From positions 1-12,739 of the forward strand of contig CAWUIH010000046.1 in NCBI GenBank assembly GCA_963922495.1: 12,739 nt of DNA, read 5' to 3'. The DNA comes from CAWUIH01 sp963922495 (GTDB taxonomy: Bacteria; Pseudomonadota; Gammaproteobacteria; Coxiellales; Coxiellaceae). The notes beneath the pieces were generated by a model, which saw only the letters and a program-made list of their open reading frames with translations, was not told the origin of the DNA and made no database searches. A program made the translations under genes and the position numbers. Positions 7,071 through 12,739 of the stretch are shown here, one piece after another (within the stretch, counting starts at the first letter, position 1; each line of letters starts with the position of its first letter).

Positions 7071-7669
7071 TCACTTATATTCAGCATAAATTGCGCCAAT
7101 TCACTTATCATTATAAAACTTTCCCAGAAAACCCTTATTTTAAAGTGTTCGATATCATGTATCAATTAGACCCCTCACCTTGGCCTAACATCATCAAGCT
7201 TAATGAAGATGACGCGTACATTCATGCATCATTCCTAGCACCAGAAAGTCAAACATTTTATGGGAGAGAAATTGCCTATTTCTCTGCTTACAAACTTTCA
7301 ATATTTTGGCTTCCCGGCGCAACACATAGTGGGCAAGGTAACGGTAAACAAGGCAACTATCCTGTAAGAATCGAAGGTGCTTCACTTAAAAAAGCGATCA
7401 TCGCTCATATTGATAAAAACAGTCAAAGCACAACGATTACTCGCGCCCATTACGCAACCAAGCAAGATCAGGCCATCCAGCAATTATCAGGTGGCTTTGT
7501 TATTTATAAAGCAATCGAAGTAGAACTAAAGGCTCTGATCATCCACTGGTTGAAGCACAGCAAACATGTTGATCAACCCAGTGGTGCAACAATACTTGCT
7601 AGTGCAGCCAAATTACCCTCTAATGAAATTGCTACATTGATAGAAACTTATGAAACAACTTGTTCTTAA
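7067..7669 (+). CDS. Unknown protein B, paralogue of protein A at 1481-2008
   Basis: This 200-aa protein shares the family of the 1481-2008 product but nothing I can name. Its first 100 residues align without gaps, with PN at 40-41, Y51, F56, G66, EIA at 68-70, Y75, WL at 81-82, G84, G91, G96 and Y98 in common. The IE-x-ELK segment and the block PSGATIL recur near the end. It then continues for about 24 residues that protein A lacks, and part of that extension is encoded in the overlap with the ABC-F gene, so the tail may exist mainly for coupling. AAAGGA lies about 10 nt before the ATG, which overlaps the acyl-CoA dehydrogenase stop by 4 nt. Divergence between A and B is large, so the duplication is old and the two may have different jobs or form a heteromer. 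Confidence 0.85.
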   Translation: MITYIQHKLRQFTYHYKTFPENPYFKVFDIMYQLDPSPWPNIIKLNEDDAYIHASFLAPESQTFYGREIAYFSAYKLSIFWLPGATHSGQGNGKQGNYPVRIEGASLKKAIIAHIDKNSQSTTITRAHYATKQDQAIQQLSGGFVIYKAIEVELKALIIHWLKHSKHVDQPSGATILASAAKLPSNEIATLIETYETTCS

Positions 7670-9245
7670 TAAACTGTCTTACGACATTGAAAATACCTTA
7701 GTAAAGTTCGAAGAATTTATTACAACCTTTTCGAGTAAACGTTACGGCTTGATTGGTGAAAATGGCATAGGAAAATCCACCCTGCTAAAGTTAATGACCG
7801 GAGAAATCCAACCTCACTCAGGTTCCCTACAATGCACAGGCAATATACTTTTTATGCCACAACATTATAGAGCGGAGGACACAGAAACCGTAGCAGCAGC
7901 ACTTGGCATCGACGCGATATTAGATGCTCTATCTAAAGTAGCTAATGGGGACGTGAACCCAGAGAACTTTGATATTATTGGTAGCGAATGGGATATACAA
8001 GATAAGACAGCGCAACTCTTAAATCAATTTGACTTAGGCCACATTCAGACAAATACTCTTTTTAAAGAGCTGAGTGGCGGCCAACAAACCAAAATTCTAA
8101 TTATCAAAGCCATACTATCCACCGCTGATTTCATCTTATTTGATGAACCAACTAACAATCTCGACTCACACTCAAGAGAATTACTTTATGAATTCATAAA
8201 AAACACAAAAAAAGGCATAATCATCGTTAGTCATGACAGAACACTGCTTAACTTAATGGATGAAATCATTGAGCTAACTGGCAAAGGCTTAACTCGACAT
8301 ACCGGCAATTACCAACACTTTCAGGAACAAAAACAACTATCCAACCAAGCCCTACAACACCAACTTGATACAGCTAAAAAAACTATTAAAAAAGCCAAAC
8401 GTGCTGTGCAAGAAAATCGAGAAAAATTTGAACGAAGGAAGAGTAAAGGCGTTAAAGCCGCTCGCAGCGGTAACATGGATAAACAAACCGCGCTTTCCAA
8501 GAAGGGTCGCAGCGAAAAAACAGCCTCAAGAATGTCCACACTTGAAGATCGATTAATCGAAAATGCAGAAGCATTTCTCACACAAGCGAAGTCTCAAATT
8601 GAATTTCCCCATGAACTCAATATAGATCTCTCTAGCACACATGTACCCAATGGAAAGGTTGTTGTCAGTATTGAAGATCTTAAGTTCCGTTATTCTCAAT
8701 CAAGCAACCCAATAATTAACAAATTCAACCTTAAGATTGTTGGTCCTGAACGGCTGGGCTTGACAGGAAAAAATGGCTCAGGCAAAACCACATTCGTGAA
8801 ATTACTTTGTGGCAAACTAAAGCCAACAAGTGGCAACATTGAAATTGGCGTCAAACATGTGAGTTACCTTGATCAGCATGTACGAGACCTTGTTGAAGAT
8901 AAGACGCTACTGGAAAACTTCCAACAATTTAACCCCGATGCCACTACAGAAGAAGCTCACCGTGCTCTAGCAGCATTCAAGTTTCGTAACAAGCAAGCAA
9001 AAAAGATTGTAAGCAACCTCAGTGGGGGTCAGAAAGTGCGTGCGGGACTTGCATGTATGCTACTATCTAAAACCCCCCCTCAACTTATTATTCTTGATGA
9101 GCCCACAAATCACCTTGATATAAAAAGCATTGAATGCATCGAATCAGCCCTTCGAGATTACGAGGGAGCAGTTATTGTCATAACTCACGACAATTCATTC
9201 TTAGAAAATATAGGTGTCAACAGAACAATTAACTTCAGCAGCTGA
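7650..9245 (+). CDS. ABC-F family ATPase (ribosome-associated, possible self-resistance)
   Basis: This 531-aa protein has two ABC ATPase domains and no membrane segments, the ABC-F plan. Domain 1 has Walker A GENGIGKST at 36-44, LSGGQ at 141-145, Walker B FDEPTNN at 164-170 with Glu166, and His195. Domain 2 has GKNGSGKTT at 373-381, LSGGQ at 457-461, LDEPTNHLD at 482-490 with Glu484, and His513. A lysine/arginine-rich linker at about 215-325 carries an ARSGNMDKQ segment. ABC-F proteins bind the ribosomal E site; some act on stalled translation and some displace antibiotics. Which type this is cannot be read from the sequence alone. Being the last gene of a biosynthetic operon makes a self-protection role attractive. 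It starts 20 nt inside the preceding gene with no clear Shine-Dalgarno, so translation is likely coupled. Confidence 0.9.
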   Translation: MKQLVLNKLSYDIENTLVKFEEFITTFSSKRYGLIGENGIGKSTLLKLMTGEIQPHSGSLQCTGNILFMPQHYRAEDTETVAAALGIDAILDALSKVANGDVNPENFDIIGSEWDIQDKTAQLLNQFDLGHIQTNTLFKELSGGQQTKILIIKAILSTADFILFDEPTNNLDSHSRELLYEFIKNTKKGIIIVSHDRTLLNLMDEIIELTGKGLTRHTGNYQHFQEQKQLSNQALQHQLDTAKKTIKKAKRAVQENREKFERRKSKGVKAARSGNMDKQTALSKKGRSEKTASRMSTLEDRLIENAEAFLTQAKSQIEFPHELNIDLSSTHVPNGKVVVSIEDLKFRYSQSSNPIINKFNLKIVGPERLGLTGKNGSGKTTFVKLLCGKLKPTSGNIEIGVKHVSYLDQHVRDLVEDKTLLENFQQFNPDATTEEAHRALAAFKFRNKQAKKIVSNLSGGQKVRAGLACMLLSKTPPQLIILDEPTNHLDIKSIECIESALRDYEGAVIVITHDNSFLENIGVNRTINFSS

Positions 9246-9272
9246 TAATTTAGGCGCTCACAGACACGCAAC
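9246..9272. other. Convergent intergenic gap, no clear terminator
   Basis: These 27 nt separate the stop codons of the ABC-F and MATE genes. I see no GC-rich hairpin with a T-run in either direction. Only a weak TATCA/TGATA pair is found, just inside the 3' end of the MATE gene. Transcripts from both operons may overlap at their 3' ends. Confidence 0.5.
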
Positions 9273-10640
9273 TTAATGTATCATCATCTGATTTAGTCTG
9301 ATAGGCTTGAGCTTTAGATGAAGTCGGCAGCTCGTCAAGACGCCTCCGACAATAAAAGCAGACATATAAGCAAGGTTAATACCCTCCAACCCCAAGTGAT
9401 AAACAAAGCACATAATATATGCAAGTGGCAGTGCAAGCAGCAACGTTGCCAAATTTAAAGCCATCGGCAACCACATATCATGTAGCCCACGCAACAAACC
9501 AACTTGTACATTTCGAATTGCATCCGCCATCTGGCTCACCGCAGAAATCATCAACATTAATATAGCAAGTGACAAAAACTGACCACCCACCTGGGAAAGC
9601 TGGGTAAATAATCCAATTATGAACTTTGGAGCAGCAATATAGATAGCACAAATAAACGCCATACAGCCAACGATAATAACAAAGCATGTTGCACAAATGG
9701 CCTGTATGTTTTTAGTATTTTCCTGACCAATTGCCTGACCGATAAGTATCGCTCCACTTTGACCAATACCCATAGGAAGCATTAACACCAATACCATGCA
9801 CTGCAAAATAATTTGCTGAACACTCAAAGCTTGAACACCAATCCAGCCTACCATAATATTAATAATAGAAAAAACCACCAACTCACCAGAAATTTGGATT
9901 GTAATTGGCACACCGAGTTTGCGAATCATCGCCATCTCTTGTTTGCAAATGTAATTTTTAAAATTAAACAGTTTAAACATTTTAAAATGGGATGGAATCC
10001 CTAAATAAACTATGACACCAACCAGCATCAACCAGCTAGAAATCGTAATCGCATATGCCCAGCCAATCATGCCAAGCTTTGGTAAACCTAAAAAGCCATG
10101 CAACAAACTCAGACCTAAAAATACGGTTAACCCTAATGACATAGCACTCCAAATAAACACTAAACGTTGCTTACGAGATGCTAAGCACAATTGATGCAAG
10201 TTCATCATTAATAAACTTGGCAATATACCCCACGCAAAAGCATGGATATATGACTTCACATAAGGAATCAATACCACCGGCTGTTTAAATAAACTGAGAA
10301 AAAATGCAATCTTCCACAATAATGTAAAGACAAGCATTGCTATCACTGCAGTCACCAAAAACGCATTACGAAGCAAAATTCCAATCCTTTCATACTCCTG
10401 CGAGCCAAAATATCTTGACGCAATAATACCAACTGAAATGATCGGCGACATAGCAATCACCATCACTGTATTCAACATTGCTGTAATCAAAGCGCCTGCC
10501 GCAAGCTGCAAATGCCCCAAACGCGCAATCAAAACCATTCCGATCATGTTGATTAATATATAAAAAAGACGCACCAAAATCATCGGTATAGCCAGTTTAG
10601 ATATACACTTCGCTGACTCAATATTAGCTAGCTTTAACAC
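9273..10640 (-). CDS. MATE family multidrug efflux transporter (NorM-like)
   Basis: This 455-aa, strongly hydrophobic protein is typical in length for a 12-helix MATE transporter made of two six-helix bundles. The first helices (residues about 15-75) include the MVLIARLGHLQLAAGAL segment. The second half opens with LGVPITIQISGELVVFSI and continues through WIGVQALSVQQI, which corresponds to the NorM-type helix 7/8 region. MATE proteins export cationic or other toxic compounds using Na+ or H+ gradients across the inner membrane. The start is GTG, with AGGAG 5 nt upstream. It lies 11 nt after the ABC exporter gene on the same strand, so the two are probably co-transcribed. A role in exporting the product of the neighbouring convergent operon is plausible but unproven. 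Confidence 0.88.
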   Translation of the reverse strand: MLKLANIESAKCISKLAIPMILVRLFYILINMIGMVLIARLGHLQLAAGALITAMLNTVMVIAMSPIISVGIIASRYFGSQEYERIGILLRNAFLVTAVIAMLVFTLLWKIAFFLSLFKQPVVLIPYVKSYIHAFAWGILPSLLMMNLHQLCLASRKQRLVFIWSAMSLGLTVFLGLSLLHGFLGLPKLGMIGWAYAITISSWLMLVGVIVYLGIPSHFKMFKLFNFKNYICKQEMAMIRKLGVPITIQISGELVVFSIINIMVGWIGVQALSVQQIILQCMVLVLMLPMGIGQSGAILIGQAIGQENTKNIQAICATCFVIIVGCMAFICAIYIAAPKFIIGLFTQLSQVGGQFLSLAILMLMISAVSQMADAIRNVQVGLLRGLHDMWLPMALNLATLLLALPLAYIMCFVYHLGLEGINLAYMSAFIVGGVLTSCRLHLKLKPIRLNQMMIH

Positions 10641-10645
10641 CTCAA

Positions 10646-10650
10646 CTCCT
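10646..10650 (-). promoter_or_regulatory. Ribosome binding site fixing the GTG start of the MATE gene
   Basis: On the minus strand AGGAG is followed by 5 nt and then GTG at 10640-10638. It lies in the 11-nt gap after the exporter stop codon and is the strongest ribosome site near this start. Confidence 0.7.
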
Positions 10651-10651
10651 T

Positions 10652-12595
10652 TTAATTTATCTTATGATATGGCGTACCACTATAACGACCATCACTACTT
10701 ATTAGACTCGCAGCTTTTTCATCCATTTCAACTTCGTCAAACACTCTGTTTGTGTTATAGCCCAAACGTTTTCTATGCATCTTCATAAACATACCACCAA
10801 GTGGAGCCAGTAGCCGCTTGTCTTCTTTTATTTCCTTAACTTCTAGTGATATGCCCGCATCTCTACACTGATTGTAAAAATCTCCCTGCATTTTTACTAA
10901 GCTCTCAAAAGTACCTTTCTCATGAACTCTAGCTGGAGAATTTTCGTCTTCTTTTTTCAGATAAATAATACGATCTGCGTTCTTCGTTGAGTTATATCTA
11001 TGCGTAATCAAAATATTGGTAATATTTCGCGACTGCTCAGACAATATTCTCTCAAATTCAGCAGCGATTTCAGGATCTAATGCCGAAGTTGGTTCATCTA
11101 GCAAGCACGCAACCCCACCCTTGAGATAAGCTCGAGCAGTAGTAAGGCGCTGTCGCTCACCACCAGATATAGCTCCCCCACCTCTACCAACATGAGAATT
11201 CAATCTTTCATCCAGCGGCATATCTGCGGTAAGCATAGCAAATTCTGCGGCATCCTTGATATCATTTTCAGAGGCACACTTACTACCATATTGAATATTT
11301 TCGCGCACTGTTCCAAAAAACACGGGAGAATCCTGTGAAACAACTGCAAAATGTGCTCGCAAGGAAGACATCGTATAATCACGTATATTTCTTTGATTAA
11401 TCAGTATTTCACCACTTGTTGGCTCATAAAAACGCAGCAATAAACGCAAGATTGTTGACTTACCTATCCCTGTAGGTCCCGTAATTGCCAGTGTTTCACC
11501 AGGCATTACTTTAAAATTTACATCGTCTAATATTTGTTTATCCTCATAAGAAAAACAAACATTTTTAAATTCTATTTCGAGAGGAAGGTTTGTCTGTAAC
11601 TCTTCTGCATCGACTTCATCTTTTATTGTTGGTTCACTTGATAAAATACTAACAATCTTTTCAGTATCTGAAATCGCAGTATAGAGTGAGTTCGTTGCTT
11701 TAGGCATAACCTCCAATTTAGCATTAAAACGAGTTATAAAGTATGCAAACAAAGCAAAATCTTTAATACTAAGCCCACCTGAATTTTGCAACAAATCGAA
11801 AGCTAATAAGCTTCCAACCATACCAATCACATTAATCGACGATAACACCAAACCGCTTATATCATCTTTTTTGTGCCTCAACCAAAATTTTTCCTCTGTT
11901 TTCTCCAAAGCATCCCTTGTAGTTTTAAGCTCATCATCAACCCTATTATTCAAATGAGCCACCGTATATTTTCCAACACTCCCAGTTACAACACCATAAC
12001 CTTTATAAGATTCAACTGTACAATCTTTACGTATTTGTTGCGCAGAACCCTCGCTGTATACTGCGAAAGCACCCCAAGGTATCATAACGATTACTGGAGC
12101 AAGACCTACTGGGCCAAATTTAATAGCCAAGACAATAGTGATAGCAACTTGCTCAATGAAAAAAGGAACAATTTCTCCAAACAAGCTCGGAATACCACTA
12201 TCAACTGAAGAGTAGTTTTTAGATAGACTAGTCGAAAAATCACTATTCCTAGCCAATACATGATCATTCATCTCACTTTCATAAACTTTCTTAGTTAGTG
12301 CCTGCGTTACCTCTGCCTGCACATTCGCACGTACCGAGTCGACGAAAAGATTTCTAACCTGTGGCATAACCTGGGCAACAAGATAACCAGTGCCATATAT
12401 CACGGCCTGTGTACGAATATCACTATCTGCAACTGCATTAACCTCAGCTGACAAATACTCAACCAACTTTAATGGGCCCAATATATTGAATGTAGTTGAA
12501 ACTAAATCAATTGAAAGCGCTCCAAGCAAACGAACACTATTACGAGGATTAAGTACGAAACGATTAAACTGTGTAACTAGATTTGACGATGGCAT
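10652..12595 (-). CDS. Type I ABC exporter, fused membrane and ATPase domains
   Basis: Starting at the ATG at 12595 the protein is 647 aa. An upstream in-frame TTG at 12619 would add eight residues but lacks a ribosome site. The N-terminal half has about six membrane segments (near 24-46, 64-86, 142-160, 162-182, 248-268, 276-296). The ATPase half has an A-loop tyrosine at 350, Walker A GPTGIGKS at 373-380, Q-loop Gln421, signature ISGGE at 476-480 (commonly LSGGQ), Walker B LLDEPTS at 498-504 with Glu501, and His532. One polypeptide with this order forms a homodimeric exporter. About 70 residues after the ATPase domain (from about 575) form a charged tail ending in TPYHKIN, longer than usual. 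It is the first gene of a minus-strand pair with the MATE transporter. The substrate is unknown; lipids, peptides or the operon's product are possible. Confidence 0.87.
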   Translation of the reverse strand: MPSSNLVTQFNRFVLNPRNSVRLLGALSIDLVSTTFNILGPLKLVEYLSAEVNAVADSDIRTQAVIYGTGYLVAQVMPQVRNLFVDSVRANVQAEVTQALTKKVYESEMNDHVLARNSDFSTSLSKNYSSVDSGIPSLFGEIVPFFIEQVAITIVLAIKFGPVGLAPVIVMIPWGAFAVYSEGSAQQIRKDCTVESYKGYGVVTGSVGKYTVAHLNNRVDDELKTTRDALEKTEEKFWLRHKKDDISGLVLSSINVIGMVGSLLAFDLLQNSGGLSIKDFALFAYFITRFNAKLEVMPKATNSLYTAISDTEKIVSILSSEPTIKDEVDAEELQTNLPLEIEFKNVCFSYEDKQILDDVNFKVMPGETLAITGPTGIGKSTILRLLLRFYEPTSGEILINQRNIRDYTMSSLRAHFAVVSQDSPVFFGTVRENIQYGSKCASENDIKDAAEFAMLTADMPLDERLNSHVGRGGGAISGGERQRLTTARAYLKGGVACLLDEPTSALDPEIAAEFERILSEQSRNITNILITHRYNSTKNADRIIYLKKEDENSPARVHEKGTFESLVKMQGDFYNQCRDAGISLEVKEIKEDKRLLAPLGGMFMKMHRKRLGYNTNRVFDEVEMDEKAASLISSDGRYSGTPYHKIN

Positions 12596-12603
12596 AGAAA
12601 GAA

Positions 12604-12609
12604 CTCCCT
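12604..12609 (-). promoter_or_regulatory. Ribosome binding site fixing the exporter start at 12595
   Basis: AGGGAG on the minus strand lies 8 nt before the ATG at 12595-12593. The upstream TTG at 12619 has no such site, so the ATG is preferred. Confidence 0.75.
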
Positions 12610-12631
12610 TTAATATCAAAAATTTAACAGT

Positions 12632-12660
12632 ATAATATCGTTAAATGCCTTCATTGACAA
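12632..12660 (-). promoter_or_regulatory. Sigma70-type promoter for the ABC exporter-MATE operon
   Basis: On the minus strand, TTGTCA (12660-12655) and TATTAT (12637-12632) each match the consensus at five of six positions and are spaced exactly 17 nt apart. Transcription would begin near 12625, giving a leader of about 30 nt that contains the AGGGAG ribosome site. No operator is obvious. Confidence 0.65.
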
Positions 12661-12739
12661 GGAAAATTAAAAGGGTTAAAAGAATTATCACTAAAAGTTG
12701 TGTATTGGCCTAACCGAATAATTTGTAAAGCGGTGTATT

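Noticed and set aside
8321..8581. Open frames on both strands across the ABC-F linker
   Set aside because: The linker's lysine-rich coding sequence produces long open frames in other registers by base composition. The ABC-F frame is continuous through it.
9275..9305. Possible bidirectional terminator between the convergent operons
   Set aside because: Only a 5-bp stem (TATCA/TGATA) with a 12-nt loop and no T-run is found, inside the MATE coding sequence.
10652..12619. Exporter start at the TTG at 12619
   Set aside because: No ribosome site precedes the TTG, while AGGGAG lies 8 nt before the in-frame ATG at 12595.
12654..12682. Plus-strand promoter beginning with TTGACA at 12654
   Set aside because: The -35 box is perfect, but the hexamer 17 nt downstream (TAAAAG) is a poor -10 and no gene follows within the window.

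Overview
The window is AT-rich, gene-dense bacterial DNA. Tight gene packing, occasional GTG starts and the protein families suggest a proteobacterium, probably a low-GC gammaproteobacterium. A Legionellales-like or symbiont lineage is possible, but nothing here fixes the genus. No RNA gene, CRISPR array, transposase or phage gene is visible.

Layout: 1-461 has no convincing gene but carries a perfect 12-bp inverted repeat bounding about 173 bp. From 462 to 9245, ten plus-strand genes are packed with overlaps of 4, 4, 4, 11, 7, 4 and 20 nt and gaps of 3 and 12 nt, so they almost certainly form one operon. In order they encode an SbnB-like (ornithine cyclodeaminase family) dehydrogenase, unknown protein A, a free-standing malonyl-type acyltransferase (AT), a 3-hydroxyacyl-CoA dehydrogenase, an FkbH-like glyceryl transferase/phosphatase, an acyl carrier protein, a SAM methyltransferase, an acyl-CoA dehydrogenase, unknown protein B (a paralogue of A) and an ABC-F ATPase. 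Convergent to this operon are two minus-strand genes, a type I ABC exporter (10652-12595) and a MATE efflux protein (9273-10640). They share a recognisable sigma70-type promoter at 12632-12660.

How the genes work together: FkbH, the ACP, the 3-hydroxyacyl-CoA dehydrogenase and the acyl-CoA dehydrogenase are the established set that turns a glycolytic C3 phosphate into glyceryl-ACP and then hydroxymalonyl-ACP. With the methyltransferase, this could give methoxymalonyl-ACP. The discrete AT could move that unit onto a synthase, and the SbnB-like enzyme could supply 2,3-diaminopropionate or a related amino acid. The gene set resembles the precursor-supply part of zwittermicin-type hybrid NRPS/PKS clusters. 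However, no ketosynthase, adenylation, condensation or thioesterase gene is present, and the operon seems to be bounded on both sides. Either the assembly line lies elsewhere in the genome, or this is a compact pathway of a different kind. The ABC-F, ABC exporter and MATE proteins are reasonable candidates for self-protection or export.

The most novel element is the pair of small paralogous proteins A and B, which sit near the two ends of the operon and belong to no family I recognise.
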